64,000 bases of DNA from UBA1444 sp964521625 (GTDB lineage Bacteria; Bacillota; Negativicutes; UBA1444). The position numbers and the translations under genes are program-made. Shown here one piece after another: positions 35,465-44,498 of this stretch. The notes beneath the pieces were generated by a model. The model ran no database searches. It was given only the letters and a program-made list of their open reading frames with translations, and was not told the DNA's origin. The stretch is from NCBI GenBank assembly GCA_964521625.1, contig CAZFSM010000015.1, forward strand, positions 26,290 through 90,289, written 5' to 3'. Every line of letters starts with the position of its first letter. Within the stretch, counting starts at the first letter, position 1.

Positions 35465-36457
35465 TTATTTCCCCTTCAAATATATATTTGCTCGATTGGC
35501 GGCATTATCCCTGAGATTAAAGTAATAAAACAGATAGTCGTAATGATGGTAAATGCCTTTAGGAAAAACCTGATTGCCTGGCGACAATTTTTCCACATCC
35601 ACCGTGCTGCAGATTAGCACTCCTTTTGCTTTATCGATGCGGGCATCGGCATAGGCTCTTTGAAAAATCATCTGCCCGTCCGGCCCCATATCAATCGAGC
35701 CGAGATTATCCTCAGCCGGTGCCAGTTTTTCGCTGCGGGTCCAACTGATCGGATTGATTACCAAAGCACCTGGCAATACCACGGGGTTCTTGCCGTTCAT
35801 TTGCGGCGCCTCTGTGTTGTAGGAAACGATTACGCCAGTATCATCTGGCCCCTTGGCAAATTTTAGATGCGGATTTTCCGCCAGGTATTCCGGTGTTATC
35901 GAATAACCGATCACATAGGCGGCAATCATCCGGGCATAAACCCGAGGATTCTGTTTCATATAGTCAGACAGCAGATACAGCAGAATATTGGAACCCTGTG
36001 AATGTCCGGCCAGAATAAATGGCCTGCCTTGATTATGATTTTTAATGTAGTAATCAAAAGCTGCCAAGGCATCCGTTGCCGGAATACCGCCGACCACTTT
36101 CCTCTGTTCTGCCAGTGGCAATGTCAGCGTGTAGGCTGCGTCGGCCTGCCGATAATAAGGTGCATACAAGTTGGCGGTTGGCGAAAAAGCCGAAGCTTGA
36201 TAGGCAAGCGCCAGTTGAGAACGCTGCAACATGTCCGGATTATCTACATTACAGATGTTAGGGTCCGCCTGCGTCGCTTTTTGATATACCGTCGGATAGA
36301 GGTAAAAAACGTCAACAGTCTTGGTTGGTGTGGCAGGTCGCGACAGCCAATGCTCCGGTTTTGCATAGTCGGTGGCCGATTCGGCCAATACTTGTCCCCC
36401 CAGCAATAAGCTGAACCAAAGCAATAGAACGATGCCTGCGATTTTTTTACAAATCAT
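35465..36457 (-). CDS. exported DUF3089 alpha/beta hydrolase
   Basis: The 330-residue protein has a signal peptide (about 1-25, ending QVLAE) and the alpha/beta-hydrolase nucleophile elbow GHSQGS in a DUF3089 domain, with DVFYLYPTVY near the N-terminus. Such proteins are lipase- or esterase-like. Start ATG 36457 has GAGGAGG nine bases upstream; the earlier in-frame ATGs would encode that site. It is the first gene of the unit with the Tat metallophosphoesterase. Confidence 0.8.
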   Translation of the reverse strand: MICKKIAGIVLLLWFSLLLGGQVLAESATDYAKPEHWLSRPATPTKTVDVFYLYPTVYQKATQADPNICNVDNPDMLQRSQLALAYQASAFSPTANLYAPYYRQADAAYTLTLPLAEQRKVVGGIPATDALAAFDYYIKNHNQGRPFILAGHSQGSNILLYLLSDYMKQNPRVYARMIAAYVIGYSITPEYLAENPHLKFAKGPDDTGVIVSYNTEAPQMNGKNPVVLPGALVINPISWTRSEKLAPAEDNLGSIDMGPDGQMIFQRAYADARIDKAKGVLICSTVDVEKLSPGNQVFPKGIYHHYDYLFYYFNLRDNAANRANIYLKGK

Positions 36458-36973
36458 TTTGTTTTTCCTCCTCTTCATCACCGGACTATTTTTTCTCAAT
36501 TACATCAGTGTAGGTACTGTTGATGATCCATTTTTTCAGTCACACAGAAGAATCATACCAAAAACAATCAACCATTTTCTAGTTCAGGGAAAACAGCCGG
36601 ATAATCGATAAAATCAGCAGCAAAAACAACAAAGACAACCGTGATTCTGCAACTGAACGCCGGTTGTCTCTTATATCAGTGGGCAAATACCACAAACAAG
36701 CGTAACTTGGGGTGGTTTTGTTGAAATTGAGAAGATTTCAGCGAGATCTGCATGGTCCGTCTCCACATTCCAATCTTTCAAAATTATTGATATCAAGGTT
36801 TACTTGTTTAATTTTCGCCAAATCGCCCCTTTCTCCTGCGTATTTTCAATGGCTACGGCAGTTTATTTCCCCAACATGGGCCAATCCGCAGAGCAGACGA
36901 GCCCAAATAAAGGCTTCTCATCAAAGCGCGGCGAAAGTCTTCATTAAAGTTGAATGAAACGGAGCGCATTGCT
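36458..36973. other. long intergenic region with one hairpin
   Basis: 515 bases between divergent genes with no supported coding frame. AGACAACCG (36633-36641) and CGGTTGTCT (36661-36669) form a nine-pair hairpin; on the minus strand it is followed by a T-rich stretch, but no gene upstream needs it. TTGATA (36787-36792) and TAATTT (36809-36814), 16 bases apart, are a weak candidate promoter for the gene at 36974. Confidence 0.45.
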
Positions 36974-37984
36974 ATGAAAGTTGCCATCATCTCCCCAATC
37001 GCCTGGCGGACGCCGCCGAGGCATTACGGTCCGTGGGAACGCGTCGTATCACTCTTGGCCGAAGGACTGGTCAAGGAGAATATTGACGTCACTCTCTACG
37101 CCACCGGCGATTCGATAACTGCCGCCAAATTGCGTAGCGTATGCCAGACGCCATACGAAGAAGACCGCGAAGTCGATGCCAAGGTTTGGGAATCATTGCA
37201 TATTTCCGCAGTGATGGAACAGGGCGAAGAATTCGACCTCATCCACAACAACTATGACTTTCTGCCGCTGACCTATAGCGGACTGATAAAGACCCCCGTA
37301 GTCACAACCATCCACGGTTTTTCTTCCACGAAGATCCTGCCGGTTTATAAAAAGTACAACAAAAAAACTCACTACGTTTCGATCAGCGACGCCGACCGAA
37401 ACGCGGAGTTAGATTATATCCGGACCGTCTACCACGGGATCGATATCGAACGGTTTAACTTGATTAAAGACCGTGGCGACTACCTGGTCTATTTCGGTCG
37501 TATTCACCCGGATAAGGGAACCCGGGAAGCAATTCAGGTTGCCAAACTGGCTAAAAAGAAACTGGTCATCGCCGGCATCATCCAGGACCGACCCTATTAT
37601 GAAAAATATGTCGAACCGCAACTTGGCGATGATGTCTGCTACATCGGTTCCGTCGGCCCTGAAGAAAGGAACAAAGTGCTGGGTAATGCCTATGCCTTGC
37701 TACACCCGATTTATTTCAGCGAGCCCTTCGGCCTTAGCGTCGTCGAAGCGATGGCCTGCGGCACTCCCGTTCTCGCCTTCAACAAAGGTTCGATGCCAGA
37801 AATCATTCAAGACGGAATCAACGGCTTTCTCGTAGCAAACGTTGAGGAAATGGCTGATAAAATCAACGCCGTCCAGAATATTTCCCGGGAAATATGCCGC
37901 CAGACGGTTGAAATGAGATTCACGCAGCAGATAATGGTTAAGGCATATATTGACGTTTATAAAGAAATTCTGCAACTTGCGTGA
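36974..37984 (+). CDS. GT4 family glycosyltransferase
   Basis: The 336-residue protein is a two-domain GT-B glycosyltransferase of family 4. It has the N-terminal YGPWERVV acceptor-side segment, the conserved VYHGID at the domain junction, and the donor-site block FSEPFGLSVVEAMACGTPV with its EX7E pattern. It transfers a sugar from a nucleotide donor to an unknown acceptor. Start ATG 36974 follows CGGAG. Its stop lies 11 bases from the stop of the convergent GH130 gene, a pairing echoed at 60-63 kb. Confidence 0.9.
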   Translation: MKVAIISPIAWRTPPRHYGPWERVVSLLAEGLVKENIDVTLYATGDSITAAKLRSVCQTPYEEDREVDAKVWESLHISAVMEQGEEFDLIHNNYDFLPLTYSGLIKTPVVTTIHGFSSTKILPVYKKYNKKTHYVSISDADRNAELDYIRTVYHGIDIERFNLIKDRGDYLVYFGRIHPDKGTREAIQVAKLAKKKLVIAGIIQDRPYYEKYVEPQLGDDVCYIGSVGPEERNKVLGNAYALLHPIYFSEPFGLSVVEAMACGTPVLAFNKGSMPEIIQDGINGFLVANVEEMADKINAVQNISREICRQTVEMRFTQQIMVKAYIDVYKEILQLA

Positions 37985-37995
37985 TGCAAGACGGG

Positions 37996-38931
37996 TTATG
38001 GCAACGCCGGTCGGCTGTGGTTTAAACAGCGATCCACCAAGTCATCGATCCGGGCGGTTCCCACGCACATGACCGAATCGGCGCCGCCCCAGTAGATTTT
38101 GACACTGCCATCCGTTTCGGCAATCGCCCCACAGGTAAACACCACATTATGAACATAACCGGTCACTTCCCAGGGATCTTCCGGTTGCAAAATCCAGCTG
38201 TCGCCAACACCGATGATTTTTGCCGGGTTCTCCAGGTCGTGCAACGCGACCCCCAGTCGATAGATCGCCCCGTCCATGGTGGGAAATACGCCGTGGTAAA
38301 TGGAAAGCCAGCCACGCGCTGTTTTTATCGGCGTGGCGCCGGGACCAATTTTCATTTCGTCCCAGTGGTAGGGGATCGGCATCATAATCAGCTCCGATTC
38401 GCCCCAATAGATCAAGTCCTTTGAATAGCTAATCCAGATTGCCCAGGGCGAAATTGCCGAATGGGGTCTGTCAAGGCGAACGTAGCGACTGTTTATTTTT
38501 TCCGGGAATAAAACAACGTTGCGATAGTCGGCTTCGGTAATCAGCGCGATACGTTCGATAGAGTTAAAGTCAGTTGTTTTTGCCAAAGCGATCCGCACGC
38601 CATGTTTTGAATAGGCGCTGTAGGTGATGTAGTATACGCCCTCTATGCAGGAAATACGCGGATCTTCGACGCCAAACGCTTCGTATTCACGAAACACGCC
38701 TGCTTGGGTCGGTGTAATGAACGGTTGGTCTCGCACGGCAAATGCATAGCCGTCTGTGCTCTCGGCTAGACCGATGATGGATCGACCGTTGTCGAGATGA
38801 GAACGAAACAACATGATGTATTTGTCTTTGACTTTAACCATACCGGCGTTATGCACGGTTTGCACTGCGTAGGGAACATCGTGTTTGGTCAGAATAGGAT
38901 TGCCTGAATATCGCTGTACAATCGGCTGCAT
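37996..38931 (-). CDS. GH130 family glycoside phosphorylase/hydrolase
   Basis: The 311-residue protein is a five-bladed beta-propeller of glycoside hydrolase family 130, with NPILTK at the start, a conserved HNAGMV, the central VEDPRIS and IYHGV segments. Family members phosphorolyse beta-mannosides such as mannosyl-glucose or beta-1,2/1,4-mannobiose. Which phosphorylase type this is cannot be told by eye. Start ATG 38931 has GGAGG eight bases upstream. It is convergent with a GT4 gene; a second GH130 lies at 62296-63309. Confidence 0.85.
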   Translation of the reverse strand: MQPIVQRYSGNPILTKHDVPYAVQTVHNAGMVKVKDKYIMLFRSHLDNGRSIIGLAESTDGYAFAVRDQPFITPTQAGVFREYEAFGVEDPRISCIEGVYYITYSAYSKHGVRIALAKTTDFNSIERIALITEADYRNVVLFPEKINSRYVRLDRPHSAISPWAIWISYSKDLIYWGESELIMMPIPYHWDEMKIGPGATPIKTARGWLSIYHGVFPTMDGAIYRLGVALHDLENPAKIIGVGDSWILQPEDPWEVTGYVHNVVFTCGAIAETDGSVKIYWGGADSVMCVGTARIDDLVDRCLNHSRPALP

Positions 38932-39098
38932 ATCTGAGGCCTCCTCTATTGGGCACACTCGTGGTGGATGTTTTTTGATCCGCCCGATATTATTTCAACT
39001 TGCCCTACTCATTCCGTTCGCTGAAACTTCGCCACCACCTGCGCACTTTACAACTTGTTTTTTCTTTTCCCTATCGCAAATTGCCGCTTTGCCAACAT

Positions 39099-39141
39099 TA
39101 AAAGGGCAACCAACCTGTCACGCAGCTGGTTGCCCTTTTTT
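39099..39141 (-). terminator. intrinsic terminator
   Basis: AAAAGGGCAACCA pairs with TGGTTGCCCTTTT around a 14-base loop, with T runs at both outer ends. It lies about 20 bases past the stop of the minus-strand metallophosphoesterase gene. Confidence 0.9.
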
Positions 39142-39158
39142 AAGGATAACGGTTTTTT

Positions 39159-40208
39159 TTATTTAAAAGTGACGTTACCTTTTATAGTCTTGGGGCTTTC
39201 ATAGAATTCCAGATATTTTCTATTTCCTTCCGGGGTATCGGTGTGATCGGCATCGCGCCACCACTTATTCGCCATAAAATAGCTCTTGGCGGAAGCAAGC
39301 AATTCTGCTGATACGGGAACGTCTTTCACTTCGTAGGTTAATCCCTTGGGAGTCATTTCATATACTGTGAACCGCATCGGATAGGTAACCAACGATGGAT
39401 GAACAAAATGGAACACGCCGCCAATGTCCTGATAACGGGTCGATATATGGTGATGACCGGTAAATACCGCTTTTACCCCATACCGTTTATAGAGTGCCTG
39501 AACTGCTTCGCCATTGTCCATTTTAAACCAACTCCACGAGTTATGGTTGGTTTTATCCCCCTCAGCCCAATTCGCGATATTGTGGTGATGCATCACGATG
39601 ATTGTTTTCTCCTGGTTGGCCTTTAAAGTGCTTTCCAACCAGCGCATCTGCGCTGTATCTACATACCCGCCAAAATCATTCATATTGGCTTCCGGATCAA
39701 ATACCTGGGCCCGGGATGTATCCAGATTGACAAGCAATAAATCCTTGTCAACCTCCTGCGCATAATACGTCATTCCCGGAACCATACCGCCAGATTTACC
39801 CAAAAACGCACTTGCCACAGTAAACTTTGAAAGAGTCACCGGTTGGTCTTTCAAATTATGCGGCACCATGCTCAAATCGTGATTCCCGAGTGTAACAAAA
39901 TACGGAACCTTAAGTACATCTAAAATACGCCGCAACGCATCGATGTTCCAAGGTTCCGCATCCTGTGTCAAATCACCAGCTACCAGGACGAACTTTAAAT
40001 CGGGGATTTTATTAAGCTCTGCCACTGTGTTTTCAACAAGCATCTGCGTTTGCAATCCGAGCTTAAAGCCGTCAGAAACTCCTTTTTGCTGCGGAATTGA
40101 GATGTGCGGATCAGAGATGACTGCAAATTTTACGCTATTGAAGGCAAAAACGAGGCTACACTGAGCCAGAACAAAGACCAGTACGAGAGCGAATCTGATT
40201 TTTCTCAT
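39159..40208 (-). CDS. exported metallophosphoesterase
   Basis: The 349-residue protein has a Sec signal peptide (1-22, ending LVFA) and calcineurin-like phosphoesterase motifs in order: ISDPHIS, GDLTQD, GNHD, VMHHHN and GHHH. The two-metal site is intact, so it should hydrolyse a phosphoester outside the cytoplasm; the substrate is unknown. The ATG follows GGAGGG. It is a single gene between two terminators, within an island of exported phosphoesterases. Confidence 0.87.
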   Translation of the reverse strand: MRKIRFALVLVFVLAQCSLVFAFNSVKFAVISDPHISIPQQKGVSDGFKLGLQTQMLVENTVAELNKIPDLKFVLVAGDLTQDAEPWNIDALRRILDVLKVPYFVTLGNHDLSMVPHNLKDQPVTLSKFTVASAFLGKSGGMVPGMTYYAQEVDKDLLLVNLDTSRAQVFDPEANMNDFGGYVDTAQMRWLESTLKANQEKTIIVMHHHNIANWAEGDKTNHNSWSWFKMDNGEAVQALYKRYGVKAVFTGHHHISTRYQDIGGVFHFVHPSLVTYPMRFTVYEMTPKGLTYEVKDVPVSAELLASAKSYFMANKWWRDADHTDTPEGNRKYLEFYESPKTIKGNVTFK

Positions 40209-40267
40209 TACACACCCTCCAATATTTTACTGGTATATTCTTTTGGGACCGAGAAACTGCATCTTTT

Positions 40268-40308
40268 AAAAAACAGGGTCGTACCGAATTAGTACGACCC
40301 TGTTTTTA
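40268..40308 (-). terminator. intrinsic terminator
   Basis: AAAACAGGGTCGTAC and GTACGACCCTGTTTT form a 15-base-pair stem around a seven-base loop, flanked by A and T runs. It ends the exported HAD gene at 40317-41585 and possibly the eut transcript as well. Confidence 0.9.
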
Positions 40309-40316
40309 TGAAGACC

Positions 40317-41585
40317 TTATTTTGCGATCAGAGCTTCGGTATCACGACCGTATTTGAGCATATATTCGGTGGGCATCCACAGACCGGTGTTTTCGTTGCG
40401 GCCCTGTAACAGAACACGGGCATCAGGTTTGCCGATTGTCGCAGCCGCTTCAGCGGAAAGCGCACCGATTTTCTTGCCGCTACGCAACCGATTGACAACC
40501 AGTATTCGTTTAATTCCCTTGAAGTCAACCATCATGTTCCAGTCACCATTGCTATCGCCGGCGATGAAAATCGGATCGTAGCCTTTTTTGTCGGCCAACA
40601 ACATTTTCAACACGACGGTTTTTCCGCCTTCAGCAGTTTGCGGATAATCCTTCTTGTAGGTATCCTGATAAACATCATTGACTTTTTCCAACCGCATGCC
40701 GATCACATTGGCGCGGGGCAGTTTATAACCGTACTTCGGATTGGAGGCGAATACGCCTACAACATCTTCCAGAGATGCCGTACAGACATATACGTCAATT
40801 CCATTATCACGGAAAGTATGCATTAAATCAGCGATTTCTTCTGTTAAACGCAAACCGGTCCAGCGGGATACTCCCACTACGCCGGCTTTGCCGGGCAGAG
40901 ATGCCGGACTGAGCCACTTTGCGCGGCTGATTGCCTGTCCAAGAGCATAATCATTGGATTTCTCCGCCAGTGCTTCCACTTCATCAGTTGTCATGTTTTT
41001 GAAGAAGAACAGCACCCATGTGTAGCTGACTTTTGTTCCATAGGTATCGCCAATTGCTTCATAGGCGTACCACATTTTTGCACGAAAATCTTGATATTCC
41101 TCGGTTTTTTTAATGTCCTCAAGACTCATCAAGCCTTTGAAACCGATATAGTTTTCATAAATAAACTTATAGCTGCTGACAATATCAGCAACCAAAGCTT
41201 CCAGGGCAACTGGTTGTCCGGCGGCGTTATTATAGTCTTTCAGGAAAGCACCTGCAGGCACATTCTTGCCAACCAAAGCGCCCATTTCGTCCGGGGTCAG
41301 TTTGAATGCCAGATTCTCGATCTGGTATTGATAGAGGGCTTCTTCGGTATCATTCATGATCGCGGTATTATCCCAGTCAAATACAACATAGGGTTTCTTC
41401 GACGAATTGTAATTAGGACTTTTTACACCATTTTCGTCAATCAGTTTTTGCATCGATTTGTAAGTGTTGGGTGCCCATTTACCCGGGGTCAGAATCTGCC
41501 CCGCTGCACTGACAACCGCAACATTGGCGATCAGGAACATTGCGAGAACAAGCAACGCTACCAAACTTTTCTTACTCTTGAACAT
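40317..41585 (-). CDS. exported HAD family hydrolase
   Basis: The 422-residue protein has a signal peptide (1-28, ending VVSAA) and HAD motif I FDWDNT (Asp70, Asp72), motif II VYVCTAS and the distal GDSNGD. Its large size reflects a long helical cap between motifs I and II. Start ATG 41585 has AAGGAG eleven bases upstream; an ATG at 41627 would add residues before the signal. It follows eutQ by 96 bases on the same strand, with no obvious terminator between, so it could be read from the eut transcript, though its exported location argues for a separate role. Confidence 0.8.
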   Translation of the reverse strand: MFKSKKSLVALLVLAMFLIANVAVVSAAGQILTPGKWAPNTYKSMQKLIDENGVKSPNYNSSKKPYVVFDWDNTAIMNDTEEALYQYQIENLAFKLTPDEMGALVGKNVPAGAFLKDYNNAAGQPVALEALVADIVSSYKFIYENYIGFKGLMSLEDIKKTEEYQDFRAKMWYAYEAIGDTYGTKVSYTWVLFFFKNMTTDEVEALAEKSNDYALGQAISRAKWLSPASLPGKAGVVGVSRWTGLRLTEEIADLMHTFRDNGIDVYVCTASLEDVVGVFASNPKYGYKLPRANVIGMRLEKVNDVYQDTYKKDYPQTAEGGKTVVLKMLLADKKGYDPIFIAGDSNGDWNMMVDFKGIKRILVVNRLRSGKKIGALSAEAAATIGKPDARVLLQGRNENTGLWMPTEYMLKYGRDTEALIAK

Positions 41586-41681
41586 CTGCCGTATCACTCC
41601 TTCTTTTTTATTGGTCATGCATTTCATGATATCCGCGCTCGGCGACCACCTCCTTATTTTTCGATTTGTGATCGGGAGGCA

Positions 41682-42290
41682 TTATGGCTGAAGATCCGCC
41701 CAATTGGCAGGATAGGTCACATAAAAGACCCGGGCCTGCGAAGGGGACCCGAACACCACCTTGGTGTCTTTGGGAATATACAGTACGTCGCCAGCTTGGC
41801 AGGTATAGATTGAACCACCCGACTGCAGCGTGAATGTCCCTTCCACGACATAATCCACTTCATCATAGGTTAAGTGCCAGGGAAACTCACTATGGTCGAA
41901 TTCCATGAATCCAGCGCCCAAATTTGCTTCGCGCGAAGTGACGACATCCTTCAGCTTGATCTTCTGCCCGGGTGGCGCCTGATCAAAGGGTTCCAGCACA
42001 ATTCCGGCTGCTTTGACATGGGTCAGGCGGGGATTGGCGCAGGCCGGTTTGGTCATTTTGTCCAGCACGCGTCGGACGATCTCCTGCACTTCACCGGCGC
42101 ACGGGGCTGGTTTGGCTTCTTGCCGGTCGGCTGTTTGTTCAGTCCCAGCCGATTGGCGGATAATTGCCAGATTCATTTCTTTGGCCAAGTCATAGGCCGA
42201 TGGAGTCAGAACGGCGCCTGCCGGTACCACGGCCTGCTTGCTGTCGCCGGCCAGTTCGCGCAGTTCAGCCGCTGAAATCAATTTCGCCAT
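41682..42290 (-). CDS. eutQ: ethanolamine utilization protein EutQ
   Basis: The 202-residue protein has an N-terminal LISAAELRELA segment and a C-terminal cupin (about 105-200: FMEFDHSEFPWHLTYDEV, GDVLYIPKD). EutQ proteins are reported to act as acetate kinases in ethanolamine use, and the N-terminus resembles those of EutT and other microcompartment proteins. It is the last gene of the eut operon, 21 bases after pduT. Confidence 0.9.
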   Translation of the reverse strand: MAKLISAAELRELAGDSKQAVVPAGAVLTPSAYDLAKEMNLAIIRQSAGTEQTADRQEAKPAPCAGEVQEIVRRVLDKMTKPACANPRLTHVKAAGIVLEPFDQAPPGQKIKLKDVVTSREANLGAGFMEFDHSEFPWHLTYDEVDYVVEGTFTLQSGGSIYTCQAGDVLYIPKDTKVVFGSPSQARVFYVTYPANWADLQP

Positions 42291-42311
42291 GCTCGTTCCT
42301 CCTTTTCCCTT

Positions 42312-42866
42312 TTAAAGCAACCCTTCCAGAACCTGTTTGTGCGGCCGCGGAATCACCAGTTGGTGAACCAACAGTCCTCTTTCGCCCGCCAATGCGCTAC
42401 CGACTTCGACCGCCGCTTTGACTGCCGCCACTTCGCCAGTAAGCACACAATAACTTTTTCCACCAATGCCAAACGCCAGATGCAGCCTTAACGGCTCAAC
42501 ACTCGCTGCTTTAACAGCCGCATCGGTCGCTTCGATCGCTGAAGCTACGCTATAGGTTTCAATCACGCCGATCGCCCGAATTTCCGGCAACGGGATGTCG
42601 TTGCCGCCGCCGATAGCCGGCAGAATCGAATGATGCACGTTAGGAATCACAAACTGATCTACCACGGTGTCAGCGCCCATCTCCGCGCCAGCGGACACCG
42701 CCTGTTGCACCGAAGAAACATCGCCGCTGACCAGCACCATGAATTTGCCGGGACAGAGCGTCTTCATCACCAGAATTTCCACTTCGGCAGTCTTGGACAT
42801 GATATCCGCCGCATCAATTCCTTTGGCAATGCTCGTGAACTCAACCATTCCAATCGCGTGGATCAT
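42312..42866 (-). CDS. pduT: PduT-like tandem-BMC shell protein
   Basis: The 184-residue protein has two BMC domains, forming a trimer that acts as a pseudohexamer. Cys38 (VMKTLCPGKF) sits exactly where PduT binds a 4Fe-4S cluster at the trimer axis, so it may pass electrons through the shell. It partners the PduS-like protein encoded just upstream, whose stop overlaps its ATG by four bases. Confidence 0.92.
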   Translation of the reverse strand: MIHAIGMVEFTSIAKGIDAADIMSKTAEVEILVMKTLCPGKFMVLVSGDVSSVQQAVSAGAEMGADTVVDQFVIPNVHHSILPAIGGGNDIPLPEIRAIGVIETYSVASAIEATDAAVKAASVEPLRLHLAFGIGGKSYCVLTGEVAAVKAAVEVGSALAGERGLLVHQLVIPRPHKQVLEGLL

Positions 42867-44191
42867 CGATCGCCACCTCTATTTCCAATCGTTATCGCAC
42901 AAGACGAAACCTCTTCCACCGTCCCGTCAATGCTCGCATGTATATTTGCGCCCAGCACGCCGCTTGGTGTCTCACCAATCAGTTGGCCCTTGCTTACCTT
43001 GTCACCGGCTTTGACCAACGGCACAGCAGGCACTCCGATGTGTTGTTTCAGTGGTATCTGTACCCGGGATGCCGCGCAAATTCCCTGTTGCAAAGGCGCA
43101 TCCGGCGGATACCAGGCAGCGAGATTCAGTCGTGAAACCATCCGCGAGGTCGGCACCAGCCGGTTTTCGGCCATCGGGTCGGCTTTCCCCAGCACCCCTT
43201 CGTAACGAACACCGGCTTTGCGCAATTTGTCTTTCAATGCGATATTAACCCGCATCGGCGAAATCCCCACCGGACAGGCATAGGCCTCACACACACCGCA
43301 TTCGGAACAAGTCAGCGCACTTGTGACAACCGAAGGGCTGCCGAGATAATTGTGGTTGGCGGCCCGGATAATCAGATGCGGCGGCAATTCATGACCAATG
43401 ATATGGCGTGGACAGAGTTCCGTGCAATAACAACATTGCTCACAGACGGTCTTGGCAATGCGCAGCACCGATTCCATCGTCTGCATTTTTCGCTTGATCA
43501 GCAGATGATCTGCCGGCAGAGCGATCAAACCGCCAGTCGTTTTGGTCACCGGTTGTTCCAGATCGGTGAGCAGTTTCCCCATTAGTGGCCCGCCGTCGAT
43601 AAACGCAAACGGTTTGACGGTCGGTCCGCCGGCCAGTTCCAATACTTCCGAAAACGGCATCCCAACAGGCACCGTAACCGTTACTGGATTTTTAACTGCG
43701 CCGGTAACAGTAAAAGTCCGGGTTGTGACGGGTACCCCTTCCACGGCCTGGGCCACATTAATCAAGGTCTGCACATTGTTGACTACCGCCCCGACATGAA
43801 GTGGCAGTCCACCAGGCGGAACTCGCCGGCCCGTCGTCAGCCAGAGCGTGATCACTTCATCGCCGGCCGGATACACATCCCTTAGCAGTTCAATTCGTAT
43901 CCTCGAAGGCAGGATCGGCTGCAAGGCCGCAATCGCCGCCTTATATTTCGGCTTCAGCGCAATAATCCCTTCGCTGGCGCCAGTTGCCTGCATGCCCAGC
44001 TCCAGACCCCGCAACAAAAGTTCCGGCTGCGTCGCCATCAATTGCTGGTCGGTACGCAGCATCGGCTCACATTCCGCCGCATTGACAAGAAATATATCCG
44101 CTTTGGCCTCAAGCTTCACATGGGTGGGAAAGCCGGCGCCGCCAGCCCCCACAACCCCTGCCGCTTTGACTTTCTCACTGATGCTATTCAT
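42863..44191 (-). CDS. pduS: PduS-like flavin/iron-sulfur cobalamin reductase (RnfC-like)
   Basis: The 442-residue protein has the RnfC/NqrA-like glycine-rich FMN/NADH segment near the start (VVGAGGAGFPTH), two 4Fe-4S motifs (CEQCCYCTELC and CSECGVCEAYAC) and a C-terminal biotinyl-like domain. PduS reduces cob(III)alamin or reoxidises NADH in the microcompartment. Start ATG 44191 is fixed by the upstream eutN gene, which ends 13 bases before it; a longer frame would run into eutN. Its site (GGGG) is weak, suggesting coupling. Confidence 0.9.
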   Translation of the reverse strand: MNSISEKVKAAGVVGAGGAGFPTHVKLEAKADIFLVNAAECEPMLRTDQQLMATQPELLLRGLELGMQATGASEGIIALKPKYKAAIAALQPILPSRIRIELLRDVYPAGDEVITLWLTTGRRVPPGGLPLHVGAVVNNVQTLINVAQAVEGVPVTTRTFTVTGAVKNPVTVTVPVGMPFSEVLELAGGPTVKPFAFIDGGPLMGKLLTDLEQPVTKTTGGLIALPADHLLIKRKMQTMESVLRIAKTVCEQCCYCTELCPRHIIGHELPPHLIIRAANHNYLGSPSVVTSALTCSECGVCEAYACPVGISPMRVNIALKDKLRKAGVRYEGVLGKADPMAENRLVPTSRMVSRLNLAAWYPPDAPLQQGICAASRVQIPLKQHIGVPAVPLVKAGDKVSKGQLIGETPSGVLGANIHASIDGTVEEVSSCAITIGNRGGDR

Positions 44192-44204
44192 CGCGCACCC
44201 CGCA

Positions 44205-44498
44205 TCAGGCTTCAAATGTTTCTTTATCGATAATTCCCACGACCATCGCGTCGACGGGGACATGGGTATCCGGCAGACTCTGTCGGGCTGACGAGCCACT
44301 GGCGATCATCACTATTTCCGTTTCACCAGCGCCAATCTTATCAGCCGCCACCAAGGTCGGTCCGTAATCTTCCAGCTTGCTGTTTCCGTTGGCGGAATAC
44401 TGGACCACTACCGGTTGCACGATTAAAAATTTCAGACCCCGCAACGATTCTTCCTTGCGGGTCGACCAGACGCTTCCGATCACACGCGCCAGAATCAC
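44205..44498 (-). CDS. eutN: EutN/CcmL-type pentameric shell protein
   Basis: The 97-residue protein has the EutN/CcmL fold signature: ILARVIGSVWSTRKEESLRG at the start and VMIASGSSAR plus VDAMVVGIID near the end. These pentamers cap the vertices of the microcompartment. It overlaps the upstream TIGR02536-like gene by four bases. Confidence 0.95.
   Translation of the reverse strand: MILARVIGSVWSTRKEESLRGLKFLIVQPVVVQYSANGNSKLEDYGPTLVAADKIGAGETEIVMIASGSSARQSLPDTHVPVDAMVVGIIDKETFEA

Noticed and set aside
36712..36957. 81-codon plus-strand open frame upstream of the GT4 gene
   Set aside because: It has no good ribosome site, an unnatural amino acid composition and no recognisable domain. It is treated as intergenic.
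41602..41680. 24-codon minus-strand frame after the eutQ stop (TAATG overlap)
   Set aside because: It has no conserved feature; the translation is short and highly charged, and the ribosome site within it may belong elsewhere. Probably chance.
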